From NCBI GenBank assembly GCA_017744935.1, contig JAGIAI010000021.1, forward strand, positions 1 to 64,000: a stretch of DNA of 64,000 nucleotides, in the 5' to 3' direction. Numbering within the stretch: the first letter of the stretch is position 1; each line of letters begins with the position of its first letter. The translations under genes were made by a program, and so were the position numbers. Under the pieces are notes generated by a model, which searched no databases, was not told where the DNA came from, and worked only from the letters and a program-made list of their open reading frames with translations. This document shows, one piece after another, positions 26,519-35,645 of this stretch. This DNA is from Variovorax sp. GTDB taxonomy: Bacteria > Pseudomonadota > Gammaproteobacteria > Burkholderiales > Burkholderiaceae_C.

Positions 26519-29401
26519 ATGCACAAGGCCACCGCGACACCCGAAGCACCCTCCGAGGATGTCTTGCTGGCCCGCCGGCGGGCCGAGATCAACCCGGGTG
26601 AGCCCGCCGATGCCACCGGCCATCGGGGCCTGGCGCTTTCGGGCGGTGGCATTCGCAGCGCGACCTTCGCGCTCGGTGTGCTGGAGAGGATCGCGAAGCA
26701 CGGCACCGACGACAAGCCCGGCGCAAAGCCCAAGCCGGGCGACATCTTCAGAAGTTCCTTCCTGTCCCGCTTCGACTACCTGTCGACCGTGAGTGGAGGC
26801 GGCTACATCGGCGCCTTCCTCTGCAGCCTGTTCCAGCCCAACCGCCTGCGTCGCCACGGACCATCGCACGCCTCCACGCAAGACTCGCCGCCAAGGCATC
26901 ACGCCCCATCCGGATCCCTTTTTTCGCGCCTGAGGCAGGCAACGGTCGAGCAGGACCCGGGCCACTCGTTCACCGCCGTGGAAGCGGCCAAGGCCGCGGA
27001 CGACGCCGTGAGCGTCCTGCAGTCGGGTCCACCCGGCCGCATTCGTTCTTCGGGGCCCTTCGACGGCGACGCCATCCTGCAGGCCCCGATGGCCTGGCTG
27101 CGCGAGAACGGCCGCTATCTCATTCCCACCGGCACCGGCGACGCGTTCTATGCCGCGGCGCTCGGCATCCGGAACTGGTTGGCGCTCCACTACGTCATCG
27201 GCACGGTGCTGCTCGCGGCGCTGGCCGGCGTGGGCGTGCTGCGCGCGTTGGCGGCCGACTACTCCCAGTTCGTCATGGATTGGGAAGTGAGCGTGCTGCA
27301 GGCCAGTCTTTACGCCGACAGCGAGCCCACGTTCCTGCCCCACATCTGGTGGAGCTCGCTGTTTCCGTTGAGCCTCGTCCCGCCGGTGGTGATCGGTCTG
27401 CCACTGGGCATCGCGTTCTGGCTGGTTCACGAGCGGCGCGACGGCAAGAGCCTGCCGCTCAACCTGGCCGTGCTGGGCAGCGTGGTCATCGTTCTGCTGA
27501 TGGCCGTCATTTCGTTCTACGGCCTTCCCGGCGGCCCGTTCCAGAGCCATGCCTCGAAGGACCTGGACCCGACGCTGTGGCATCGGCAAGTGATGGTGCT
27601 TTTCGTGGGCGGCGCCGTCCTGCTCGGAATCGTCATCTACGTCGTCGTGGCCTGCATGGACCGCTCCGCAGCTGTGCAGCGCGTGTGGCTGACAAGGTTG
27701 CTGAGCACGGTGCTGGTGGCAACCGCGGCGATCGTGGTGATGGCCGTGGTCGACACGCTGGGGCAGACGCTCTACATCCTCGCCACGTCCAGACCGCCGA
27801 TCGGGCCCGTACTCACGCCCGCGGGCCTCGCGGGCGTGCTGGTATGGCTGGCCAAGCGCCTCGCGGCCAAGGGGACGTCCCTGCCGGGCTGGGCCTCCAA
27901 GCTGCCGATGCACACGCTCGCCGGGCTCGCCGGCATCGTCATCTTCGTGCTGGTCGGCTCCTTGTGGGCCCTGCTCGTGCACTGGATCGTGTGGGACGGC
28001 CAGCGCCCGGGCATCGGCCCGGATTTCCTCGGCGAGGGACAGCGGATGACGCTGCTGTTCATCCTCGGGATCAGCATCGTGCTGTCCACGGTCACGGGCC
28101 AGTTCGCGGGTTTCATCAACCTCTCGAGCCTGCAGTCCTTCTACAGCGCACGCCTTACGCGGGCCTACCTCGGCGCGTCCAACGGCGAGCGGTTCAAGCC
28201 CGACGGCCCGGCGCTCAGCGCCGCCGAACCGCTGCCCAGCGACAACCTGGTCCTGGAGGACTACTACGGTCACCGTCCGGGTCGCCCGCGAGAAGAAAAG
28301 GTTCTGACCACTTTCGCGCCGCTGCACATCATCAACGTGACCGTGAACAAGACGGTGGATCCGTCGGAGCAGCTCGTGCAGCGTGACCGCAAGGGCCAGC
28401 CGCTGGCCGTCCTGCCGTTCGGCTTTCACCTGGATTCCGCGGCATGCGCCAGCTTCCTGCCGCAGCGCGTGATGAGCACCAACGCCAGCCGGCCCTTGTC
28501 GATCGGCCAATGGATCGGCACGTCCGGCGCCGCGTTCTCGACCGGTATCGGCCGCGAAACCTCGCTGGGGATGTCGCTGTTGATGGGCGCGGCCAATGTG
28601 CGGCTGGGCACATGGTGGGCCTCGGGACTGGACAAGCAGAAGTTCATACATCCGTTGGACTGGATCCGGCGCGGTATCGGCGTGGCCTTCCGCACGCAGA
28701 CCTACATCTCCTACGAACTGCGTGCGCGGTTCTTCGGCACGGCGCGCGCGTGGCAGTACCTGTCCGACGGCGGCCACTTCGAGAACACCGGCATCTACGA
28801 GTTGCTGCGTCCGGAACGCAAGGTGCGCCAGATCTTCGCCTGCGACGACGGCGCCGATCCCGGCTATCGATTCGAGGATCTCGCCAACCTGATCCGGCTG
28901 GCGCGCATCGATCTCAACGTGGAGGTCGAGGTGGAGACGAACTTCGAGGGCGACCTGGCGAAGGTGTTCGCACGTCCGGAAGCCTTCAGGCGCATGAGCC
29001 CCTGCGTCGACCCCGCCGCGGACGACCAGCCGACACCCACCGCGTTGCTGCTATGGGCCACCCCGCGAGGCGCGCACCGGCCGAGCACGCAGATCATCGT
29101 CATCAAGCCGAACGTTCCGTGGGACGCCGAGGCGGACGTGCGGCAATACGCGCTCGATCACGACACCTTCCCGCAGGAGCCAACGGCGGACCAGTTCTTC
29201 GACGAGGCGCAATGGGAGAGCTATCGCGCACTGGGCAACCATCTGGGCGGCAAGATCTTCAATGCCAGGATCCTGAAGGCCCTGGACGCGCTGGCGGCGG
29301 ACCGTATGGGCGCGCCGGACTCGACGGTTCGAAGATTCCCCGGCCTTGGGGCCAGAGCCGATGCGGAAGACGAAGGCAGGTTCCCCGCGACGGCAGGCTG
29401 A
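26519..29401 (+). CDS. Patatin-like phospholipase interrupted by a multi-helix membrane domain
   Basis: The protein has 960 residues; ATG 26519 is preceded by GGAG. The patatin oxyanion loop SGGGIRS (41-47) and nucleophile S92 in TVSGGGYIG lie at the N-terminus. The catalytic Asp is D750 in YLSDGGHFENTG. In patatins these are normally about 150-250 residues apart; here they are 658 apart. The insert (about 220-540) holds seven or eight hydrophobic helices, for example VIGTVLLAALAGVGVL, VMVLFVGGAVLLGIVIYVVV and LAGIVIFVLVGSLWALLV. The enzyme would be an inner-membrane acyl hydrolase acting on phospholipids or lysolipids. The adjacent convergent acyltransferase suggests lipid remodelling. Confidence 0.85.
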   Translation: MHKATATPEAPSEDVLLARRRAEINPGEPADATGHRGLALSGGGIRSATFALGVLERIAKHGTDDKPGAKPKPGDIFRSSFLSRFDYLSTVSGGGYIGAFLCSLFQPNRLRRHGPSHASTQDSPPRHHAPSGSLFSRLRQATVEQDPGHSFTAVEAAKAADDAVSVLQSGPPGRIRSSGPFDGDAILQAPMAWLRENGRYLIPTGTGDAFYAAALGIRNWLALHYVIGTVLLAALAGVGVLRALAADYSQFVMDWEVSVLQASLYADSEPTFLPHIWWSSLFPLSLVPPVVIGLPLGIAFWLVHERRDGKSLPLNLAVLGSVVIVLLMAVISFYGLPGGPFQSHASKDLDPTLWHRQVMVLFVGGAVLLGIVIYVVVACMDRSAAVQRVWLTRLLSTVLVATAAIVVMAVVDTLGQTLYILATSRPPIGPVLTPAGLAGVLVWLAKRLAAKGTSLPGWASKLPMHTLAGLAGIVIFVLVGSLWALLVHWIVWDGQRPGIGPDFLGEGQRMTLLFILGISIVLSTVTGQFAGFINLSSLQSFYSARLTRAYLGASNGERFKPDGPALSAAEPLPSDNLVLEDYYGHRPGRPREEKVLTTFAPLHIINVTVNKTVDPSEQLVQRDRKGQPLAVLPFGFHLDSAACASFLPQRVMSTNASRPLSIGQWIGTSGAAFSTGIGRETSLGMSLLMGAANVRLGTWWASGLDKQKFIHPLDWIRRGIGVAFRTQTYISYELRARFFGTARAWQYLSDGGHFENTGIYELLRPERKVRQIFACDDGADPGYRFEDLANLIRLARIDLNVEVEVETNFEGDLAKVFARPEAFRRMSPCVDPAADDQPTPTALLLWATPRGAHRPSTQIIVIKPNVPWDAEADVRQYALDHDTFPQEPTADQFFDEAQWESYRALGNHLGGKIFNARILKALDALAADRMGAPDSTVRRFPGLGARADAEDEGRFPATAG

Positions 29402-29416
29402 AGCCCCGGACCGCCT

Positions 29417-30298
29417 TCACTGCCCTGCACGCCATGCCGACCCGTCGGCAAGGATCAGATCGCGCATCCGCGCTGCAATGGACACACCGAGTTCGCGCGC
29501 CGAGTCCGTACCCGCGTCTGACGGTCGGCCGAACGCAACCCTGGCAACGAGGTCCCGATAGCGAGGAAGCGCGACCTGCATCGCGGCGGCAAGCTTCTCC
29601 CTGTTGCGTGCCGTGCGGCGCAGCAGGGTAAACGGATGCTTCTGCGCATCCGGCGAAATCACATTGCTCACGAGCGCCGGCACGAACCGGACCTCCGGGA
29701 CCAGCCGCGCGAACAACGCGAAGCTGTCGGACCAGTTCTGCAGTGACGCAATGGCCCGCTGCGGACCGAAGGTCGCGGGGTCGGGTTCTATCTCTCCCGC
29801 CGGGAAGGTCAGCAGCGCACCACCTTCCCGCAGATGCCTTGCGGCGCCTCGCATGACGGCCAGGTGCCCGCCCTCGTTCTCAGGCAGAAGAATCAGTTGA
29901 CGCGCAACGTTGGGCAGTGCCCGGAGAAACGGACGATCCGAGGCGATCACCCGAAGATCCTGCCGCGACGCGAGACTGGTGAAGAGTGCGACCGTATCGG
30001 TCATTCCCGGGTGGTTCGACAGGACCACCAGAGGGCCTTGTTGCGGAACATGCTCCAGCCCTGATGTGACAAGGCCGGCCGTCATGCGCCCCATCAACCA
30101 TTCACTGCCTTGGGCAAGGCCCTTGTCGCCCACCCGGCTGTCGAACTCGTGGGCCGTCAAGGCAAAGCGGCGCGCGGCAGGGTGGAACAAGCGGCGCAAG
30201 GGCGTGCCATGAAGACGCGACAGGCCGACCGAATCCAGAAGATCGGCGATGTTGATCTCGGTCAGCGTCTCGATCAGCAGTGGCGCAGAGGCGGACAT
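29417..30298 (-). CDS. PlsC-type lysophospholipid acyltransferase
   Basis: I take ATG 30298 (MSASAPLLIE), which lies after the stop of the upstream gene; 293 residues. The acyltransferase motif I is NHPGMTD (N-H-x4-D type), motif III resembles LTFPAGEIEPDP, and the region ASDRPFLRALPN corresponds to motif II. The enzyme would transfer an acyl group to a lysophospholipid or related acceptor at the membrane. It is convergent with the patatin gene, 15 bp stop to stop, so hydrolysis and reacylation genes are paired here. The specific acceptor is unknown. Confidence 0.75.
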   Translation of the reverse strand: MSASAPLLIETLTEINIADLLDSVGLSRLHGTPLRRLFHPAARRFALTAHEFDSRVGDKGLAQGSEWLMGRMTAGLVTSGLEHVPQQGPLVVLSNHPGMTDTVALFTSLASRQDLRVIASDRPFLRALPNVARQLILLPENEGGHLAVMRGAARHLREGGALLTFPAGEIEPDPATFGPQRAIASLQNWSDSFALFARLVPEVRFVPALVSNVISPDAQKHPFTLLRRTARNREKLAAAMQVALPRYRDLVARVAFGRPSDAGTDSARELGVSIAARMRDLILADGSAWRAGQ

Positions 30299-30317
30299 CA
30301 GCCGCGATTCTGCCTGC

Positions 30318-31289
30318 TCAGGCGTTCGCGACCCGCCACTGCGCAAGCGCGAAGTCCTGTGTCACCAGTCGCTCGGCCAGGAGGAATTTCTTGACTTCCT
30401 CCAGCAGCGCGAGACCCTGTGCCGGATAGGCTTCCGCGGGGAACTGGCTCAGCGGATGCGATGCCTTTACCGCCGCCAGAGGAAACCCACTGACCTCGGA
30501 GTGAAAGGCGTAGTAGCGATCGCTGTCCTTGTGGATGTCGCTCAGGGCTGCGCGGCGCGCGCGGGTCCATGCTGCCGGCAAGTCGGGCGCGGCCGCGAGG
30601 ATCTTCTTCGACGCCACGATCACCGAACTCCCCAGCAGCGTGGGATGCCTTGCCGCTTCGTCGATGACCGGGTAGCCGCGCGACGCAAGCAGCGGGCCGA
30701 CATCGATCTGCGCCGCAAAGGCGGCGATCGATCCCTGGTCGAGTGCCGCTTCGCCGTCGCGCGGGAACATGTGGATCACCTTCACGGAACCTTGCAGCCC
30801 GTTCTCCTTGAGCAGACCCAGCACATAGCGATGCATGTACGAGCCGCGCGCCACGCCGATCGTCTGCCCTTCGAGCTCCTTCACGCTGCGCACGCCACCG
30901 CGCGGCGTCAGCAGCCAGACGTTCATGCCCACGGCATCGAAGCCGATGAGCTGCCCGTCCAGGCCTTTCGATCGCGCGACGACGGCGGGTGTGTCGCCAT
31001 AGATGCCCACATCGAGCACGCCGGAGAGGAAGGCTTCGTTCAGGTCCGGGCCGTTCGGAAAGTTTCGCGTTGCGATCTCCGTGAATCCGAGTGGCGCAAG
31101 CTCGCGCAGCAGTTGTCCCTGCTGGAGCGCCCAGCCAGTGGCCGCGGCGGGCTTCTTGCCGGGGCCGATGTAGCCGAGCCGCAATACCTTGCCGGTGCCT
31201 TGGGCCAGTGCGAGGGAGGTGGTCGCGCCCAGCGCCGCGGTGGCGAGCGCTCCGCGCAGGAATCTTCGACGTGATGGGGAATGGATCAT
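30318..31289 (-). CDS. ABC transporter substrate-binding protein, sulfonate/nitrate (SsuA/TauA) type
   Basis: The 323-residue protein has an N-terminal RRRFLRGALATAALG segment, a likely Tat-type signal ending near LALAQG. The mature part has the NMT1/SsuA-like features VLRLGYIGPGKKPAAA, FPNGPDLNEAFLSGVLDVGIYGDTPAV and LEGQTIGVARGS. It would bind a sulfonate or similar anion in the periplasm. No permease or ATPase gene is next to it. Instead, a ferredoxin and a flavoprotein lie directly upstream on the same strand. Confidence 0.82.
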   Translation of the reverse strand: MIHSPSRRRFLRGALATAALGATTSLALAQGTGKVLRLGYIGPGKKPAAATGWALQQGQLLRELAPLGFTEIATRNFPNGPDLNEAFLSGVLDVGIYGDTPAVVARSKGLDGQLIGFDAVGMNVWLLTPRGGVRSVKELEGQTIGVARGSYMHRYVLGLLKENGLQGSVKVIHMFPRDGEAALDQGSIAAFAAQIDVGPLLASRGYPVIDEAARHPTLLGSSVIVASKKILAAAPDLPAAWTRARRAALSDIHKDSDRYYAFHSEVSGFPLAAVKASHPLSQFPAEAYPAQGLALLEEVKKFLLAERLVTQDFALAQWRVANA

Positions 31290-31330
31290 GGGTCAGTCGT
31301 CAATGAACGTGCAGGTGAGGTTGGATCAGG

Positions 31331-31660
31331 TCAATGCGCTCGCGTGAGCAACTCGAAGCTCGCATCGAGCGACGCGATCGACTGGCGGCCGCGGCCCCAG
31401 CCGATGGCGTTGCGGTAGCTGCCCATGAGCGCGCCGGCTGCGGCATCGCGCTCGACCGCATTGGCGGTCCGGTCGGCGATCGGCGCCACGTAGAGGGCGT
31501 CCTCCGGGCAATACAGCTCGCACATGAAGCAAGTCTGGCAATCGTGCTGGCGTGCAATGCGCGGCGGCCCGCCCGGCGTGGCCTCGAACACATTGGTCGG
31601 GCAGGCACTGACGCAGATGTTGCAGGCGGTGCAGCGTGTGGTGTCGATGATCTCGATCAT
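31331..31660 (-). CDS. 2x[4Fe-4S] ferredoxin, AprB-like
   Basis: This 109-residue protein has two complete cluster motifs: C10, C13, C16, C20 (CTACNICVSAC) and C41, C44, C47, C51 (CQTCFMCELYC). The extended C-terminal tail resembles the beta subunits that pair with AprA-type flavoproteins. Its ATG overlaps the upstream flavoprotein stop (ATGA), so the two are translationally coupled and probably form one complex in which the ferredoxin passes electrons to or from FAD. Confidence 0.85.
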   Translation of the reverse strand: MIEIIDTTRCTACNICVSACPTNVFEATPGGPPRIARQHDCQTCFMCELYCPEDALYVAPIADRTANAVERDAAAGALMGSYRNAIGWGRGRQSIASLDASFELLTRAH

Positions 31661-33276
31661 GCGTGCACCTCTTCGGTCAATGCGTGCCGTTGCACCCACA
31701 CCTCGTCGAGGCCGCCACTGAGCAGGCGATGGCGTTGCGCCGGATCGATGCCCGTGTGCTCGCGGCGGCGGTGCATGCCGCGCGTTTCCGTGCGCTGCAA
31801 GGCGCTCCGGTACATCCAGCGTGAAGTCGCGAGCATGGCCGCGGCCTCGCGCGTGCGCACTGCCTCGACGGCATTGGCCGTCGGGGCGCTGCTGCGCAGC
31901 CGCGCCCACAGTGCGTCGAGCCGCCCGAGCGAATCGCGCAGCAGGTCGCCTTCACGAAACCAGTTGCGCTCGAACGGAAACACCTCGTCCTGCACCGCCT
32001 GGATCACCGCCTGGCTGTCCAGAGGTGCAGCGTCGCCGCGACCGAGTCCCGCACCGCCCGCACGCAATGCGATGCGCGCCGAAGCGGATCGCGCTGCGCG
32101 GCCGAATGCCGCGGCACCCGCGCCTGCCCAGAAGCCCGAGGACATCGCCCACGCCGCGTTGTGGCTCCCGCCACCGGTGAAGCCTCCGCAGATCAACTCG
32201 CGCGTTGCCGCATCTCCGGCCGCATAGAGCCCCGCAACCGACGTGCTGCAATGCTCGTCGACGAGATGCAGGCCGCCGGTGCCGCGCACCGTGCCCTCCA
32301 GCCGCAGCGCCACCGGGAAGTGCTGGGTGAAGGGATCGATGCCCTGTCGATCGAAGGAGACGAAGAAGTTCGGCTGTGCCACGCGCATCCATGCGCGGAT
32401 CTGCGCATCGGCGCGATCGATGCATGCGAAGACCGGCTGCGTCTGCAGCGTCTGCGCGATCACGCTGCGCCCTCGCGAAGACCCGGCGCCTTCGATCGGC
32501 GTGCCGTCCGCGGCATAGAAGGTGGCCCAGTTATAGAAGAGCGACTTGGTCACGGACGAGAAGGCCGGGCCCAATCCATAGGCGTTCGAGAACTCCATGC
32601 CGGACAGTGACGCACCCACTTCCGCCGCCATCAGCAGGCCATCGCCCGTGAGCACGTTGCAGCCGAGCGCCTTGCTGAGAAAGGCGCAGCCGCCCGTGGC
32701 GATCACGACGGCGCCCGCCCGCACGACCCAGGTGTCGCCGCTCTGCCGATTGACGCCGGTCGCGCCGCACACCGTGCCCTGTTCGTCGACGAGCAGTTCG
32801 AGCGCCGGACTGTGATCGAGGATTCGCGCACCCGCGGCCTTCGCTTGCTTGCGCATCAGCCGCATGTACTCCGGGCCCTGTAGCGACGTGCAACGCAAGC
32901 GCCCCTCGTCATCGGCAGGAAACGGGTATCCCCATTCCTTGAGCCGTTCGACGTTGTCCCACGTCTGCTCGAGCACGCTATCCATCCAGGCGTGTTCGGC
33001 CAGCTCACCACCCATCGCATAGCGGCTGGCCTTGGCGGATTCGCGCGCCGCGCCATCGGGCGACACATGCCAGAGGCCGGTGCCGGACGGCGCAGTGGCG
33101 CCCGAAGTCCCACAGAACCCCTTGTCCGCGAGCACCACGCGGGCCCCTTGCGCGGCGGCCGACACCGCAGCCCAGGTGCCTGCGGGGCCGCCCCCGATCA
33201 CGAGCACGTCGGCGGTGTGCTGATTGGAGCCGGCCGCGCCCGATAGCGGCCCCTGGTCGAACTGTCTGATGCCCAC
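31657..33276 (-). CDS. FAD-dependent AprA / fumarate-reductase-like flavoprotein
   Basis: The start is GTG 33276, with AGAGGA upstream; 539 residues. The FAD Rossmann motif is at 26-36 (VIGGGPAGTWAA), and later FAD contacts are VIATGG and GLYAAGDAA. The order and spacing fit the fumarate reductase/adenylylsulfate reductase alpha family. With the AprB-like ferredoxin and a sulfonate-type binding protein it forms a three-gene unit. I infer a role in metabolism of an organosulfur compound, but the catalytic reaction cannot be read from sequence, and true dissimilatory sulfate reduction is unlikely in this kind of organism. Confidence 0.8.
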   Translation of the reverse strand: MGIRQFDQGPLSGAAGSNQHTADVLVIGGGPAGTWAAVSAAAQGARVVLADKGFCGTSGATAPSGTGLWHVSPDGAARESAKASRYAMGGELAEHAWMDSVLEQTWDNVERLKEWGYPFPADDEGRLRCTSLQGPEYMRLMRKQAKAAGARILDHSPALELLVDEQGTVCGATGVNRQSGDTWVVRAGAVVIATGGCAFLSKALGCNVLTGDGLLMAAEVGASLSGMEFSNAYGLGPAFSSVTKSLFYNWATFYAADGTPIEGAGSSRGRSVIAQTLQTQPVFACIDRADAQIRAWMRVAQPNFFVSFDRQGIDPFTQHFPVALRLEGTVRGTGGLHLVDEHCSTSVAGLYAAGDAATRELICGGFTGGGSHNAAWAMSSGFWAGAGAAAFGRAARSASARIALRAGGAGLGRGDAAPLDSQAVIQAVQDEVFPFERNWFREGDLLRDSLGRLDALWARLRSSAPTANAVEAVRTREAAAMLATSRWMYRSALQRTETRGMHRRREHTGIDPAQRHRLLSGGLDEVWVQRHALTEEVHA

Positions 33277-33406
33277 GATGGTTGTCCTCTGCTTGAGTGC
33301 AAAGGCGCGACCTTAGTCAGAGACAGTGGCGCTCACAACGTCGAATTGCGAGTATCGATATGCGCGCTGAACACGCCGTGATGCCGACTACCTGAAGCCC
33401 GCCGCT

Positions 33407-34081
33407 TCAGTTCCCGGCGCCCGTGCGCCCCGGCGGGGTGAGCACGTCACGGAGCAGCGGTTGCCAGTCAGGGCCGCCTTCGTGCTGCGACAGCACCTTC
33501 TCGAGCCGGCCATCGATGAGCAGCATGGCAAAGCCGTGCACGAGTGACCAGGCGCCCACCATGCGCCCCAGCTGGGCCGAATTGGGCGGCTGCGCAGGAT
33601 CGCGCCCCATGCGCCGCGCCGTGGCGCCGCCCAGCATGGCGCGCGACGCTTCCACCGCCTCGCGCAACTGAGGCCTTTCCATGTCCAACCGCTCGCTGCG
33701 GAACATCAGCAGGAACATCGCAGTGCGCTCGCGCGCGAAGCGCACATAGGCCTCACCGATGGCGTCGAAGCGTTGCTCTGCCGAGCCGGCCCCTTCGCCC
33801 GCCACGCGCAACGCCTCGGTGAATTCGCGGAAGCCCACCGCGGCCAGGTCGCTCAACAGGCCTGTCAGGTCACCAAAGTGATTCTTCGGCGCCGCATGCG
33901 ATACGCCCGCCGCCCGGGCTGCCGCACGCAGGGTGAGCGCTGCGAGGCCCTGGCTTTCCAGGATGTCCTGCGCGGCTGCGAGCAGGGCCGCATGCAGCGC
34001 GCCATGGTGGTAGGGCGTCCCTTCGGACTTCTTCCGGACGCGGGGGCGTGCGGCTGCCTTGGGGGCGACGTTCTTGCTCAT
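33407..34081 (-). CDS. TetR-family regulator
   Basis: The product has 224 residues. A lysine/arginine-rich start leads to a TetR helix-turn-helix (ALTLRAAARAAGVSHAAPKNHFGDLTGLLSDLA, near 48-80), then a ligand-binding domain of the WHG type (ATARRMGRDP...GRMVGAWSLVHGFAMLLIDGRL). It is divergent from the carotenoid oxygenase pair, with 124 bp between starts and a palindrome there, so it most likely represses those genes. Confidence 0.87.
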   Translation of the reverse strand: MSKNVAPKAAARPRVRKKSEGTPYHHGALHAALLAAAQDILESQGLAALTLRAAARAAGVSHAAPKNHFGDLTGLLSDLAAVGFREFTEALRVAGEGAGSAEQRFDAIGEAYVRFARERTAMFLLMFRSERLDMERPQLREAVEASRAMLGGATARRMGRDPAQPPNSAQLGRMVGAWSLVHGFAMLLIDGRLEKVLSQHEGGPDWQPLLRDVLTPPGRTGAGN

Positions 34082-34170
34082 TCAGGGGCTCGGATGTGCT
34101 TGTTGCGAAAAATGTTGTCATTGTAAATTTTCTTGACTCGCCGCGCGATCGGGCGTCCAATCCGTTCAAC

Positions 34171-34183
34171 TTGACGCTGTCAA
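34171..34183. promoter_or_regulatory. Candidate TetR operator
   Basis: TTGAC (34171-34175), GCT, GTCAA (34179-34183) is a perfect 5 bp palindrome 22 bp before the carotenoid oxygenase start. It precedes a GGAG ribosome site (34191-34194). It is short, so chance is possible. Confidence 0.4.
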
Positions 34184-34205
34184 TATGTTTGGAGAGACCA
34201 CCCTC

Positions 34206-35645
34206 ATGAGCACCGCCCCCACTCCCACCAAGCGCTCCAGCTATTTCAACCCGATCTCCTTCGAGGCCGATGCTGCGTTCCTGCCGGTGCTGGGCGAACT
34301 GCCCGAGAGCCTCCAGGGGACGCTCTACCGCACCGGGCCCAATCCCCAGTTCCCGCTCGAGAACGCCCACCTCTTCTTCGGCGACGGCATGCTGCACGCG
34401 TTCACATTGCATGAAGGCCGTGCAAGCTACCGCAACCGCTGGATACGCACCAGCGCCTGGCAGGCCGAGCATGCCGCCGGGCGCCGCCTCTACAACGCCG
34501 CAGGGCGCCCCATCAACCCTGAAGACCCGGCCCTGCCTGCCGTGGACAACGGCACCGGCAACACGCACGTCATCGGCCATGCCGGCCGGCTCTTCGCGCT
34601 GGAAGAGGCCCACCTGCCCATCGAGATCGACGCCGCCACGCTTCGAACATTGGGAACCAGAGACTTCGGCGGCAAGCTGAAGGGCCCGTTCACGGCGCAT
34701 CCGCATGTGGACCCGGCCACCGGCGAGATGCTGTTCTTCGGCTATGGCGCCGGTGGCTACTTCACGCCCGACATCTCTTTCGGCACCATGAACGCCGCCG
34801 GCGAGGTCACGCGCTTCGACCGGTTCCTGGCGCCCTTCTCCAGCATGGTTCACGACTTCGCCATCACCGAGCACCACATGGTGTTTCCGGTATTGCCCCT
34901 CACAGGCAGCATGGAGCGCGCAACGAGCGGGCGGCCACCGTTTGCCTGGGAGCCGGGGCTCGGCGCGCGCGTGGGCATCCTGCCGCGCAACGCACCGGCC
35001 AGCGACATCCGCTGGTTCGAGGGCGAGGCCTGCTACATCTTCCATTTCATGAACGCCTGGGAAGAGCGCGACGCGCAAGGCCACCATCTGTTGAAGGCCG
35101 ACGTGCTGCAGTTCGAGCAGCCGCCGCTGTTTCCCTTTGCCGACGGCCGCCCCACCGACACGCTCCGCTCGATGGCACGTCTGGTGCGCTGGACTTTCGA
35201 CCTGGACGGCACGAGCAACGCCTTCCGGCAGGAGCCGCTGGACGACCTGCTGGGCGAATTCCCGCGCATCGACGACCGCTTCACCGGACGCGCCTACCGC
35301 CATGGCTGGTATGCCTGCCAGCGTGAAGGCGCCACGCAGCCGAGCTACGACGGCGTGGCACACCACGACACGATTCAAGGCCGCCGCGCCGTCTACCACG
35401 TGCCGCAAGGCGACCGGCTGTCGGAGCCCGTATTCGTGCCGCGCGATGCCGATGCGCCTGAAGGCCAAGGCTGGGTGCTGGCCGTCGCTGCGCGCATGCA
35501 GGAAGGCCGCAGCGATCTCCTGGTGCTCGACGCCCAGGACATCGCATCGGGCCCGGTGGCCACCGTGCAGCTCTCGCATCGTGTGCCGGGCGGTTTTCAC
35601 GGCAGTTGGATCCCCGGTGCCACGCTCAACCTTGGAGACGCCTGA
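34206..35645 (+). CDS. Carotenoid/stilbene cleavage oxygenase (RPE65 family)
   Basis: The start ATG 34206 follows GGAG at 34191; the earlier ATG 34185 would place that site inside the gene. The 479-residue protein is a seven-blade beta-propeller iron oxygenase. The four iron histidines are expected in FTAHPHVD, MVHDFAITEHH, YIFHFMNAW and the C-terminal GFHGSW, all present. Other landmarks are GTLYRTGPNPQF and FFGDGMLHAF. Family members cut carotenoids, stilbenes such as resveratrol, or phenylpropanoids such as isoeugenol. A membrane-protein gene overlaps its stop. Confidence 0.87.
   Translation: MSTAPTPTKRSSYFNPISFEADAAFLPVLGELPESLQGTLYRTGPNPQFPLENAHLFFGDGMLHAFTLHEGRASYRNRWIRTSAWQAEHAAGRRLYNAAGRPINPEDPALPAVDNGTGNTHVIGHAGRLFALEEAHLPIEIDAATLRTLGTRDFGGKLKGPFTAHPHVDPATGEMLFFGYGAGGYFTPDISFGTMNAAGEVTRFDRFLAPFSSMVHDFAITEHHMVFPVLPLTGSMERATSGRPPFAWEPGLGARVGILPRNAPASDIRWFEGEACYIFHFMNAWEERDAQGHHLLKADVLQFEQPPLFPFADGRPTDTLRSMARLVRWTFDLDGTSNAFRQEPLDDLLGEFPRIDDRFTGRAYRHGWYACQREGATQPSYDGVAHHDTIQGRRAVYHVPQGDRLSEPVFVPRDADAPEGQGWVLAVAARMQEGRSDLLVLDAQDIASGPVATVQLSHRVPGGFHGSWIPGATLNLGDA

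Noticed and set aside
23721..28777. Two long minus-strand frames (942 and 840 codons)
   Set aside because: Both are antisense of clearly recognised genes (peptidase, MHS transporter, patatin) and have low-complexity shadow composition.
31657..33276. True dissimilatory adenylylsulfate reductase
   Set aside because: No sulfate-reduction or reverse-Dsr genes are present, and an aerobic betaproteobacterial setting makes it unlikely; only family resemblance is claimed.
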